Below are positions 8,824 through 16,588 of a stretch of 64,000 bases of DNA, piece after piece. Position 1 is the stretch's first letter, and the number at the start of each line of letters is the position of its first letter. The notes under the pieces are model-generated. The model saw only the letters and a program-made list of their open reading frames with translations, was not told the origin of the DNA and made no database searches. The position numbers were made by a program, and so were the translations under genes. This DNA is from Caloramator fervidus (GTDB taxonomy: Bacteria; Bacillota; Clostridia; Clostridiales; Caloramatoraceae): the NCBI RefSeq assembly GCF_900108045.1, contig NZ_FNUK01000002.1:33833-97832 (forward strand), in the 5' to 3' direction.

Positions 8824-9843
8824 ATGAACAATGAAAAATTAAAAGCATTAGAATTAGCAATAAGTCAAATAGAAAAACAATTCGGAAAAGGTGCAGTAAT
8901 GAAATTGGGTGAAAACTCAAAACTAAATATTGAAGCAATATCAACTGGATCATTAGATCTTGATATTGCACTAGGAATAGGTGGAGTACCTAGAGGAAGA
9001 ATTGTTGAAATATTCGGTCCAGAATCCTCAGGTAAAACAACAGTTGCACTTCATATTATCGCTGAAGCACAAAAATTAGGAGGAGCAGCAGCTTTTATAG
9101 ATGCAGAACATGCTTTAGATCCAGTTTATGCCCAAAAACTTGGTGTTGATATAGATAATCTAATAGTTTCACAACCTGATACAGGAGAACAAGCATTAGA
9201 AATAGCTGAAGCACTTGTAAGGTCAGGAGCAATAGATGTAATTGTTATAGATTCCGTTGCTGCATTAGTTCCAAAAGCAGAAATTGAAGGAGAAATGGGA
9301 GATTCTTACGTAGGATTACAAGCAAGATTAATGTCTCAAGCATTAAGGAAGCTAGCTGGTGCAATAAATAAATCTAGATGCGTAGCAATTTTCATAAACC
9401 AATTAAGAGAAAAAGTAGGTGTTATGTTTGGTAACCCTGAAACAACTCCAGGCGGAAGAGCTTTAAAATTTTATGCGTCAGTTAGATTAGATGTTAGAAA
9501 AGTAGATGGAATAAAACAAGGTGAAGATATAACTGGCAGTAGAACAAGAGTTAAAGTAGTAAAAAACAAGGTTGCTCCTCCATTTAAACAAGCTGAATTT
9601 GATATTATGTATGGGGAAGGTATATCAAGAGAAGGTAATATATTAGATGTTGGTGTTAATTGTGATATTATCCAAAAAAGCGGATCATGGTTTTCTTACA
9701 AAGATATTAAGTTAGGTCAAGGAAGAGAAAATGCAAAACAATACTTAAAAGAAAATCCAAGCTTGGCATTAGAAATTGAAAATAAAATTAGAGAAAAATT
9801 TAATTTACCTATTCTTCAACCTAAAGTAGAAGAAAATCAATAA
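8824..9843 (+). CDS. recA: Recombinase RecA
   Basis: Forms ATP-dependent filaments on single-stranded DNA, catalyses strand exchange and activates LexA self-cleavage. The 339 residues match the family length. Walker A is GPESSGKT (65-72); [19 protein letters not shown] is the L2/loop region and [16 protein letters not shown] the C-terminal core. No intein or insertion is present. The frame is open from 8779, but the ribosome site AAAGGAGAG fixes the ATG at 8824, which gives the usual [11 protein letters not shown]-terminus. The gene has its own promoter and SOS operator. It is followed by a hairpin and then recX. Confidence 0.98.
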   Translation: MNNEKLKALELAISQIEKQFGKGAVMKLGENSKLNIEAISTGSLDLDIALGIGGVPRGRIVEIFGPESSGKTTVALHIIAEAQKLGGAAAFIDAEHALDPVYAQKLGVDIDNLIVSQPDTGEQALEIAEALVRSGAIDVIVIDSVAALVPKAEIEGEMGDSYVGLQARLMSQALRKLAGAINKSRCVAIFINQLREKVGVMFGNPETTPGGRALKFYASVRLDVRKVDGIKQGEDITGSRTRVKVVKNKVAPPFKQAEFDIMYGEGISREGNILDVGVNCDIIQKSGSWFSYKDIKLGQGRENAKQYLKENPSLALEIENKIREKFNLPILQPKVEENQ

Positions 9844-9872
9844 AAAGACATCCCTTAAGGGATGTCTTTTTT
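9841..9872 (+). terminator. Hairpin terminator/attenuator between recA and recX
   Basis: AAAGACATCCC and GGGATGTCTTT form a long near-perfect palindrome followed by six T. Because recX has no separate promoter that I can see, it may be transcribed by partial read-through. Confidence 0.82.
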
Positions 9873-9885
9873 GGGGTGACTATAA

Positions 9886-10500
9886 ATGAAAATCACAAGT
9901 ATAATTAAATCTAAAAGTGATAAATTTTATTTTGTATATTTTTGTAATGAAAAATATTTAAAAGTTACTCTAGAAGAAATAATAAAATTTAATCTTAAGG
10001 AAGGAAAAGAACTTTCAGATGAAGAAATAAATAATATAGCTAAAGAAACAGAATTAAAATTATCATATAATTATGCATTAAACTTGTTAGCTTATAAAGA
10101 ATACACTGAAAGTGAAATAAGAAAAAAATTAACTAAAAAAGGGTTTTCGAATCTTTGCATAGAAAACACTATAAGCAAATTAAAACATTATAATTTTATT
10201 AACGATTACGAGTATGCTAAAAAATATATAAATCATTGTTTGTCTAAAAAGTTGGGTAAAAGAAGAATATCATATGGATTAAATTCTAAAGGTATAAACT
10301 TTGATAATTTACATATAGAAGTACAACAAGAAACTTTACTAGAAAATGCTAAAAACATTGCATTAAAGAAATACGCCAAAATCAAAGACAAGCAAAACGT
10401 AAAATTAAGACTTTACAATTACCTTGCATACAAAGGTTATGATAATGATATAATATTACAAGTTTTAAAAGAAGTAATAAAAGAAAACGATGGTGATTAA
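9886..10500 (+). CDS. recX: Regulatory protein RecX
   Basis: RecX binds RecA filaments and modulates their activity. The 204 residues are in the range of Firmicute RecX (200-270). The typical repeated three-helix units are seen as ALNLLAYKEYTESEIRKKL, FINDYEYAKKYI and the C-terminal KLRLYNYLAYKGYDNDII. Position directly behind recA supports the call. A weak ribosome site GGGGTGA precedes the ATG and overlaps the tail of the recA hairpin, so recX expression likely depends on read-through. The stop codon is only two bases before the next gene, which makes recX the first gene of a run with the phosphoesterase and split-ATPase genes. Confidence 0.9.
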   Translation: MKITSIIKSKSDKFYFVYFCNEKYLKVTLEEIIKFNLKEGKELSDEEINNIAKETELKLSYNYALNLLAYKEYTESEIRKKLTKKGFSNLCIENTISKLKHYNFINDYEYAKKYINHCLSKKLGKRRISYGLNSKGINFDNLHIEVQQETLLENAKNIALKKYAKIKDKQNVKLRLYNYLAYKGYDNDIILQVLKEVIKENDGD

Positions 10501-10502
10501 TT

Positions 10503-11492
10503 ATGAGATTTTTATTTTTTACAGACTTGCATATAAGAGGAAATAATCCAAGATCAAGAAAAGATAATTTTGTTGAAACATTAAAGGCAAAATTAAACGA
10601 GTTAGTTGAAATTTCTATAAATGAAAACATTGATAAAGTCTTATTTGGTGGAGATTTATTTGACCGCCCTGATGTTTCTATATCAGTTGTTAAAGATTTT
10701 ATTAAAATTATAAAAAATTTTCCAACTCCCATTTTGTGCGTAATTGGTAATCATGACGTTTATGGACAAAATCCAAATTCAGTTAATAGAACAATTTTAG
10801 GACTACTTGAAGAACTTAAAATAGTAGAATTTTTAGATCACCAACCTAAAATATTTTATACAAATAATGGAAAAAGTATTCAAGTAACAGGTAGCAATTA
10901 CTATTACAATGTTGATGGAAAAGATAAGTCGGCTTACATAGTAAATAAAAAATTTGCAGATTACGCCATACACGTAGTTCATGGTTTTTTATTAGAAAAA
11001 CCCTTTAATAATGAGGTTAATTATACACTAATTGATGATATAGCACCATTTACAGCTGCAGATGTAACTTTAGCTGGGCATTATCATAATGGGTTTGGTA
11101 TAAAAAATTATTGTAATAAATATTTTATAAATCCAGGAGCAATCTCAAGAATTAGTAATGCATTATCTGAAATTAGAAGAATTCCTTCATATGTTATAAT
11201 AGATATAGATTCACATATAAATACAGAAATAAGACCACTAAAATGCGCACAAATTGGTGAAAATGTATTAGATAGAGAAAAACTTATTATAGAACATAAC
11301 AAAAATATTTTGTTTAATAAATTTGTTCATCAAATTACCTCATATGGAAATTTTGAATTAATGAAATTAGAAAATATAATTTCAGAAATAGCTAAACATG
11401 AAAATATTAGTGAAATCATAAAAAATGAAGCATTAAATAAAATAGCATTGGCTCAAGATTTAATTTCTAAAGAGGAAGTGAATTTAGAATGA
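10503..11492 (+). CDS. Mre11/SbcD-like metallophosphoesterase (nuclease subunit)
   Basis: The 329 residues carry all calcineurin-type phosphoesterase motifs in Mre11/SbcD order: TDLHIRG (Asp8, His10), GGDLFDRPD (Asp51), GNHDVYG (Asn83-His84-Asp85), HVVHGF (His160) and AGHYHNG (His193, His195). These bind two metal ions in the nuclease active site. The protein is shorter than SbcD and lacks an obvious long capping tail. It is joined by an ATGA overlap to a gene with a Rad50-like N-terminal ATPase lobe, which strongly implies an SbcCD-type double-strand-break nuclease. It lies in one operon with recX. The exact substrate and whether a second, standard sbcCD exists elsewhere in the genome are unknown. 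Confidence 0.85.
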   Translation: MRFLFFTDLHIRGNNPRSRKDNFVETLKAKLNELVEISINENIDKVLFGGDLFDRPDVSISVVKDFIKIIKNFPTPILCVIGNHDVYGQNPNSVNRTILGLLEELKIVEFLDHQPKIFYTNNGKSIQVTGSNYYYNVDGKDKSAYIVNKKFADYAIHVVHGFLLEKPFNNEVNYTLIDDIAPFTAADVTLAGHYHNGFGIKNYCNKYFINPGAISRISNALSEIRRIPSYVIIDIDSHINTEIRPLKCAQIGENVLDREKLIIEHNKNILFNKFVHQITSYGNFELMKLENIISEIAKHENISEIIKNEALNKIALAQDLISKEEVNLE

Positions 11493-12949
11493 GGTATATA
11501 AAAAGTATAGAAATAGAAAACTTTCAATCTCATAAGTATACCAAAATAGATTTTATAAATGGCTTAAACATTATTACAGGACCATCAGATAATGGAAAAA
11601 CAGCTATTATAAGAGCTTTAAAATGGGTATTATACAATGAACCAAAAGGAAGTGACTTTATAAGACAAGGAGAAAATACATGCAGAGTTTCAATTACGTT
11701 AGATAATGATATAAAAATCACTAGAAAAAAATATAAGAATAAAAATACATACATAATAACATATCCTAACGGAGAAGAAACTAGATTTGAAGGATTTGGT
11801 AATGATATTCCTCCTGAAGTTTTAAAAGAACATGGAATAAGAAAAATTTATATAGATCCTTCTTCAATAGAAAGTATAAACATTTCTGAACAATTAGATG
11901 CTCCTTTTATGTTAAGCAAATCAGGACCTATAAAAGCCAAAGCAATAGGAAAGTTAGTAGGTGTCCATTATGTTGATACAGCAATTAAGTTAGTAGACAA
12001 AGATATATTAAACATAGAAAATCAAAAAAAACAAAGATTAGATAAAATAAATGAACTAAAATTAAAGTTAAATGAATTTGAAAATTTAAACTTATTATTA
12101 GATTATCTAAAAAACAAGGAAGAAAAAATTAATAAAATAAAATCATACAATGAAAAATTAAAAAAATTAATGGAACTGAAAACTAACTTAGATAACCTTT
12201 ATAAAGAAACATTAGAATTGGAACAAACCCTATCACAATTTACAAATATTAATAGAGCAGAGTATGATTTATTAAACTTGGATACTAAAATTAAAGATTA
12301 TAACTTAATAAATAATTATCATTTAAGAATTTTCAAAATAAATGAGGAACTTATTAATACAAATAAATTATTCAGCCAAACAAAAAATATTGATAAAATT
12401 GAAGATTATTATAAAAAGCTTACTTTATCAATAAAAACACTTATTTCTTTAAAAGAATTTAAAGAAAAATATGATGATGTAATTAAAAATTTAAATTCTC
12501 TTAAAAAATTAGTTGATTCTTTATCAAATTTAGAAAAAATTCATCAAAATTATTACGATCTGGAAAAAAAACATACTATGCTATTACAGCTTAAAGCTAA
12601 ACTTAAAGAATATAAAGAAATAAGTAATCGTATTTTAGTAGGACAAGATTTCACAAAAAACTTTAATGAAGTCAACAAAGCTATGTTATTATTAGAAAAT
12701 TTAAATTATATATTAGTAAAATATAACAAAATATCAGAAATACTTAATAAATTTAAGAGTATTAATTTACAATTAAATGAATATAAAAAACAAGTTACTA
12801 ACATCAACAGTGAACTAGACTTTTTAATAAATGAATATGCAAATAATCTTAAAAAACTTGGCAGATGTCCAGTTTGCTTATCAAAAATACAAGATAATGT
12901 AATTGAATATATAATAAATGAATTAAGAGGAGTTGGTTCTAATGAATAG
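11489..12949 (+). CDS. Split SbcC/Rad50-like ATPase, N-terminal half with zinc hook
   Basis: The 486 residues begin with the SMC/Rad50 N-lobe: IKSIEIENFQSHKYTKI, then Walker A GPSDNGKT (31-38) and a Q-loop-like EQLDAPFML. A Lys/Glu/Leu/Asn-rich coiled coil runs from about 170 to 450. The protein stops soon after RCPVCLSK (CxxC at 460-463), the Rad50-type zinc hook. There is no ABC signature or Walker B, so it cannot be a complete ATPase by itself. The missing C-lobe is encoded two genes downstream (13213). The frame is intact and the end has a normal overlapping ribosome site (AGAGGAG), so the split looks genuine rather than a frameshift. It should pair with the upstream Mre11-like nuclease. 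Confidence 0.85.
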   Translation: MRYIKSIEIENFQSHKYTKIDFINGLNIITGPSDNGKTAIIRALKWVLYNEPKGSDFIRQGENTCRVSITLDNDIKITRKKYKNKNTYIITYPNGEETRFEGFGNDIPPEVLKEHGIRKIYIDPSSIESINISEQLDAPFMLSKSGPIKAKAIGKLVGVHYVDTAIKLVDKDILNIENQKKQRLDKINELKLKLNEFENLNLLLDYLKNKEEKINKIKSYNEKLKKLMELKTNLDNLYKETLELEQTLSQFTNINRAEYDLLNLDTKIKDYNLINNYHLRIFKINEELINTNKLFSQTKNIDKIEDYYKKLTLSIKTLISLKEFKEKYDDVIKNLNSLKKLVDSLSNLEKIHQNYYDLEKKHTMLLQLKAKLKEYKEISNRILVGQDFTKNFNEVNKAMLLLENLNYILVKYNKISEILNKFKSINLQLNEYKKQVTNINSELDFLINEYANNLKKLGRCPVCLSKIQDNVIEYIINELRGVGSNE

Positions 12950-13199
12950 TTATGAAGAAAAAATACAACAACTTAAAGAAAAGATAGAAAAGGCAAAAAA
13001 TATTAAAATTAAAGCAGAGGCTAGATTAGAAACTCTACAAAAGCAAAAAGAAGAAATAATAAAGCAATTGGAAGATATGGGGATTAATCCCAATGATTTA
13101 GATAAAGAAATAAAAAGGCTAGAATCAGAAATTTTATATCTCATTGAAGAAATTGAGAAAGCACTTCCTCCAGACAACATATTATATAATAACAAATAA
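12942..13199 (+). CDS. Small coiled-coil protein between the two ATPase halves
   Basis: The 85-residue product is almost entirely heptad-like: SYEEKIQQLKEKIEKAKN, a break at MGINPNDLD, then a second helix DKEIKRLESEILYLIEEIE. No catalytic motif is visible. The ATG at 12942 overlaps the stop of the N-half by 8 nt and has AGAGGAG upstream; an in-frame TTG at 12933 is less likely. Its position between the N- and C-lobe genes suggests that it packs with, or replaces part of, the coiled-coil arm of the split Rad50-like ATPase. That role is an inference; I do not recognise a named family. Confidence 0.75.
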   Translation: MNSYEEKIQQLKEKIEKAKNIKIKAEARLETLQKQKEEIIKQLEDMGINPNDLDKEIKRLESEILYLIEEIEKALPPDNILYNNK

Positions 13200-13212
13200 G
13201 GGTGATATATTA

Positions 13213-13878
13213 ATGTATGATGAAATTTTAAAAGAGTTAGAGCATCAATTAAATTTAGAATTCAAAGAATATTACATTAAGAAAGGCATAATGGAAAATT
13301 TAAAAAATGATTTAAAAACAGAAGAAGAAGAATTAGAGAAACTAGAATTTGAATTAGACAAACTAAAAAAAGTAAAAATTCTTTTACAAAAAACTTCACA
13401 GTTTGCTAGGGAACAATCTAAGAAACAACTTGAATACCTTATAACTCAATGTTTACAATATATATTTGATTCAAAAATAAAATTTTATATAGAGTTAAAA
13501 GAAAAGGGTGATAAAATAGATGCTGAATTTTATGTAATATCAGAACAAAATGGGAAGAAAATAATTACAAAACCTTGCGAAGCAAGAGGGGGAGGAGTAG
13601 TAGATATAATTTCTCTAGCTATTAGAATAGCAATGATGGAAATACATACCCCTAAAATAGAAGGACCATTAATATTAGATGAACCTGCTAAACATGTTAG
13701 TGATGATTATATAGTTAATGTAGCTGATTTTTTAAAAAATGTTTCCATGATGTTTAATAGGCAAATAATAATTGTAACTCATAATTCTCATATATTAGAA
13801 AGTGGAGATATTGTATATAGAGTAGTATTAAACGATGGTATTAGTCATGTAGAAAAAATTAAAGGATATATTTATTAA
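13213..13878 (+). CDS. Split SbcC/Rad50-like ATPase, C-terminal half
   Basis: The 221 residues start with a short coiled coil (about 5-75) and end in an ABC/SMC C-lobe: signature ARGGGVVDIISLA (124-136), Walker B LILDEP (153-158), D-loop AKHVS and switch His190 (IVTHNSH). No Walker A and no zinc hook are present, so it complements the N-half at 11489. The descending coil is only about 70 residues against about 280 in the N-half, which is unlike a normal Rad50, where both arms match. The frame is open upstream, but the ribosome site AAGGGTGAT fixes the ATG at 13213. No strong terminator follows; the 3' end holds an 18-bp tandem repeat. Confidence 0.85.
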   Translation: MYDEILKELEHQLNLEFKEYYIKKGIMENLKNDLKTEEEELEKLEFELDKLKKVKILLQKTSQFAREQSKKQLEYLITQCLQYIFDSKIKFYIELKEKGDKIDAEFYVISEQNGKKIITKPCEARGGGVVDIISLAIRIAMMEIHTPKIEGPLILDEPAKHVSDDYIVNVADFLKNVSMMFNRQIIIVTHNSHILESGDIVYRVVLNDGISHVEKIKGYIY

Positions 13879-13905
13879 TTTTTTAATATTTATTAATTTT
13901 TTAAT
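13868..13905 (+). repeat. Two tandem copies of an 18-bp AT repeat
   Basis: The unit ATATTTATTAATTTTTTA occurs twice in a row, the first copy spanning the stop codon of the ATPase C-half. The start of a third copy is absent. Confidence 0.7.
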
Positions 13906-13963
13906 CTTACTATATAGAATTTTTTTTGTTATTGTAGTAAAATCAATATAAAAGTGCTTTTTA

Positions 13964-13993
13964 TTGCATAAACTTGTTCTATTATGATATAAT
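13964..13993 (+). promoter_or_regulatory. Probable promoter of rny
   Basis: TTGCAT (13964-13969), 18 bp, TATAAT (13988-13993). The resulting leader of about 115 nt holds an imperfect hairpin (GAAGAAGTT with AACTCTTC, about 14024-14053). Confidence 0.6.
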
Positions 13994-14114
13994 TACATTT
14001 GGTAGGTATTTCCTAAATAAGTCATGAAGAAGTTAGCACGTAATAACTCTTCAAAAAAGAATAATACTTTAATCAACTATAAATTTACAAAAATATAACA
14101 AGGGAGGTGTAATT

Positions 14115-15656
14115 ATTCAAACCATAGTTACAATAATATTAATACCAACAGTTGGAGTAATATCTTTTCTAGCTGGTTATATAGTCAGAAAAAACATCGC
14201 CGAAAGCAAAATAAAAAGTGCAGAGGAAGAAGCCAAAAGGATAATTTCAGAAGCAGAAAAAGAAGCAGAATCAAAGAAAAAAGAGGCAGTTATTGAAGCT
14301 CGTGAAGAAGTACACAAACTTAGAAGCGAATTTGAACGTGAATTGAGAGAAAGAAGAAACGAACTTCAACGAATGGAAAGAAGATTATTATTAAGAGAAG
14401 AAACTTTAGATAAAAAAGTTGAAGCTCTTGAAATTCGAGAAGAAAACTTAAATAAAAAACAACAAGAAATAGAACAACTACAAAATGAAATTGAAGAATT
14501 ATATAAAAAACAACGAGAAGAATTGGAAAAAATTGCAGGACTCACTTCAGAAGAAGCTAAACAAATAATATTGAAAAATGTCGAACAAGAAGTAAAACAT
14601 GAAGCAGCTATGTTAATAAAAGAAATAGAAACAAAAGCAAAAGAAGAAGCAGATAAAAGGGCAAGAGAAATAATCTCTTGTGCTATACAAAGATGTGCAG
14701 CTGATCATGCTGCAGAAATAACTGTATCAGTTGTAAATCTCCCTAATGATGAAATGAAGGGTAGAATAATAGGAAGAGAAGGTAGAAATATTAGAACATT
14801 AGAAACTCTAACAGGTATCGACCTTATAATAGACGATACTCCTGAAGCCGTTATACTTTCAGGATTTGATCCAATTAGACGTGAAATTGCAAGACTTGCC
14901 CTAGAAAAATTAATTGCAGATGGAAGAATACATCCTGCAAGAATTGAAGAAATGGTTGAAAAAGCTAAAAGAGAAATTGAAAATGAAATTAGAGAACAAG
15001 GAGAGCATGCCGCTTTTGAAACAGGGGTTCATGGGCTTCATAGTGAATTAATAAGACTTATAGGTAGATTAAAATATAGAACAAGTTATGGTCAAAATGT
15101 TTTAAAACATTCCATGGAAGTTGCTTATTTAGCAGGACTTATGGCTGCTGAACTTGGAGCTGATGTTAATTTAGCTAAACGTGCTGGACTTCTTCATGAC
15201 ATTGGTAAAGCAGTTGATCATGAAGCAGAAGGACCTCATGCGTTATTAGGAAGTGAACTAGCCAAGAAATATAACGAATCACCTATTGTTGTTAATGCTA
15301 TTGCTGCACATCATGGCGATGTTGAACCTATGTCAATTGAAGCTATATTAGTTCAAGCTGCAGATGCAATTTCTGCAGCAAGACCAGGTGCAAGAAGAGA
15401 AACACTTGAAGCATACATTAAAAGATTAGAAAAATTAGAAGAGATAGCTGATTCATTTGAAGGTGTTGAAAAATCATATGCTATACAAGCTGGACGTGAA
15501 GTTAGAATTATAGTTAAACCTGAGCAGGTTAGCGATGATGATATAGTTCACATGGCAAGAGAAATTGTAAAGAAAATAGAAAACGAATTAGAATATCCGG
15601 GACAAATAAAAGTAAATGTTATCCGTGAAGTAAGAGCGATTGAATACGCAAAATAA
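14115..15656 (+). CDS. rny: Ribonuclease Y, apparent ATT start codon
   Basis: Membrane-anchored endoribonuclease that initiates mRNA decay. Family layout is complete only if the frame is read from 14115: N-terminal transmembrane helix ([20 protein letters not shown]), Glu/Lys coiled coil to about residue 200, KH domain ([12 protein letters not shown]), and HD domain (HDIGKAVDH) to the conserved end VRAIEYAK. That gives 513 residues, against 520 in B. subtilis. No ATG, GTG or TTG occurs in frame before a TTG at 14343, which would delete the membrane anchor. A strong site AGGGAGGTG (14101-14109) sits 5 nt before ATT at 14115 (a second ATT is at 14112). A rare AUU start, as in infC, is the simplest reading; a sequencing error is the alternative. 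Confidence 0.88.
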   Translation: MQTIVTIILIPTVGVISFLAGYIVRKNIAESKIKSAEEEAKRIISEAEKEAESKKKEAVIEAREEVHKLRSEFERELRERRNELQRMERRLLLREETLDKKVEALEIREENLNKKQQEIEQLQNEIEELYKKQREELEKIAGLTSEEAKQIILKNVEQEVKHEAAMLIKEIETKAKEEADKRAREIISCAIQRCAADHAAEITVSVVNLPNDEMKGRIIGREGRNIRTLETLTGIDLIIDDTPEAVILSGFDPIRREIARLALEKLIADGRIHPARIEEMVEKAKREIENEIREQGEHAAFETGVHGLHSELIRLIGRLKYRTSYGQNVLKHSMEVAYLAGLMAAELGADVNLAKRAGLLHDIGKAVDHEAEGPHALLGSELAKKYNESPIVVNAIAAHHGDVEPMSIEAILVQAADAISAARPGARRETLEAYIKRLEKLEEIADSFEGVEKSYAIQAGREVRIIVKPEQVSDDDIVHMAREIVKKIENELEYPGQIKVNVIREVRAIEYAK

Positions 15657-15683
15657 ACCCCAAAATTTTTGGGGTTTTTTTAT
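15655..15683 (+). terminator. Terminator of rny
   Basis: ACCCCAAAA and TTTTGGGGT arms followed by seven T, starting at the rny stop. Confidence 0.88.
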
Positions 15684-15691
15684 TTTTTAGA

Positions 15692-15716
15692 AGGAATTTC
15701 TATATTTGCGTAGAAT
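15692..15716 (+). promoter_or_regulatory. SigH-like promoter of spoVS
   Basis: AGGAATT (15692-15698), 13 bp, AGAAT (15712-15716) fits the SigH pattern AGGAWWT-N12-14-RGAAT. B. subtilis spoVS is known to be SigH-dependent. Confidence 0.65.
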
Positions 15717-15759
15717 TAATATAATTAGATAAAATAATAGCTTTCAAGGAGGTATTATA

Positions 15760-16020
15760 ATGGAAGTATTAAAGGTTTCAGCAAAATCAAATCCAAATTC
15801 AGTTGCAGGTGCTCTAGCTGGTGTTATCAGAGAAAAAGGTTCTGCAGAAATTCAAGCAATTGGTGCAGGAGCAATTAATCAGGCAGTTAAAGCTATTGCT
15901 ATAGCCAGAGGCTTTGTTGCTCCAAGCGGAATTGACTTAGTTTGTATTCCTGCTTTTACTGATATTATAATTGAAGGTGAAGAAAGAACAGCAATTAAAT
16001 TTATTGTTCAACCAAGATAA
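15760..16020 (+). CDS. spoVS: Stage V sporulation protein S
   Basis: An 86-residue protein nearly as conserved across spore formers as a ribosomal protein. It starts MEVLKVSAKSNPNSVAGALAG and has the Alba-like nucleic-acid-binding fold; GAGAINQAVKAIAIARGF and EERTAIKFIVQPR are family segments. In B. subtilis it affects septation and spore coat and heat resistance. The ribosome site is AAGGAGGT. The rny-spoVS neighbourhood is standard in Bacilli and Clostridia. It has its own SigH-like promoter and terminator, so it is a single-gene unit. Confidence 0.96.
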   Translation: MEVLKVSAKSNPNSVAGALAGVIREKGSAEIQAIGAGAINQAVKAIAIARGFVAPSGIDLVCIPAFTDIIIEGEERTAIKFIVQPR

Positions 16021-16031
16021 TTTTACATTAA

Positions 16032-16062
16032 TACAAAAGGGCTGCATTGCAGTCCTTTTGTT
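16032..16062 (+). terminator. Terminator of spoVS
   Basis: ACAAAAGG-G-CTGC pairs with GCAG-T-CCTTTTGT around an ATT loop; T-rich DNA follows. Confidence 0.8.
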
Positions 16063-16077
16063 TATGTACTTTTGTTT

Positions 16078-16095
16078 ACATAATATATATTATGT
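16078..16095. promoter_or_regulatory. Perfect 18-bp palindrome, putative operator
   Basis: ACATAATATATATTATGT is a perfect palindrome preceded by GTTT. It lies 37 bp upstream of the -35 of the padR-aminotransferase unit. A related inverted repeat is at 31782. Confidence 0.45.
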
Positions 16096-16131
16096 TTAAT
16101 TTGAATGTGAAAGATTTCTTTCAAAAATATG

Positions 16132-16160
16132 TAGACATTTGCAAAATTAAATGCTATATT
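16132..16160 (+). promoter_or_regulatory. Probable promoter of the padR-aminotransferase unit
   Basis: TAGACA (16132-16137), 17 bp, TATATT (16155-16160), about 40 bp before the start codon. Confidence 0.6.
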
Positions 16161-16199
16161 TAAAATAAATAAAAAATTATTCTTTCATGAGGTGACTTT

Positions 16200-16574
16200 A
16201 TGAAAGATGGTAGTATTAGAAATAGACAATTAATTAGTAAAGTAAATATTACATCATTAGTTAAGTTATTCATTTTACACTTCCTTATTGAAAAAGAGCA
16301 TTATGGTAATGAATTAATTGAACGAATAGAAAAATGTTTAAATTACAGTTGGAAACCTAGTCCTGGATTAATGTATCCTCTTCTTAGAAACATGGAAGAA
16401 AATTTACTAATAGAAGGTTGGTGGGAAGAACCTGATAAAAAAACAAAAAGAATTTATAGAATAACTGATAATGGTATAAAACATTATGAAAAAATTAAAA
16501 CAATTTATAAACCTATGTTAGATGAATCTTTAGAAATAATTAAAAATACATTGAATGAAATTTATAAAAAATAA
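16200..16574 (+). CDS. PadR-family transcriptional regulator
   Basis: The 124 residues form a PadR-type winged helix: FILHFLIEKEHYGNELIERIEK (helices with the family YG), PGLMYPLLRNMEENLLI (recognition helix and PxxLYxxL-type segment) and RIYRITDNGIKHYEKIK (wing and linker). The C-terminal dimerisation helix is short. It lies 14 bp before an aminotransferase gene and is probably co-transcribed with it. It is a candidate for the protein that binds the palindrome at 16078, but that is inference; no ligand can be named. Confidence 0.85.
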   Translation: MKDGSIRNRQLISKVNITSLVKLFILHFLIEKEHYGNELIERIEKCLNYSWKPSPGLMYPLLRNMEENLLIEGWWEEPDKKTKRIYRITDNGIKHYEKIKTIYKPMLDESLEIIKNTLNEIYKK

Positions 16575-16588
16575 GGGGGAAATATTAA

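Noticed and set aside
8687..8971. 94-residue minus-strand frame across the recA promoter
   Set aside because: Covers the recA promoter and LexA box; Leu/Phe-rich antisense frame without a ribosome site.
14343..15656. Short RNase Y starting at the TTG at 14343
   Set aside because: It would lack the membrane helix and part of the coiled coil, and no ribosome site precedes that TTG, whereas a strong one precedes 14115.
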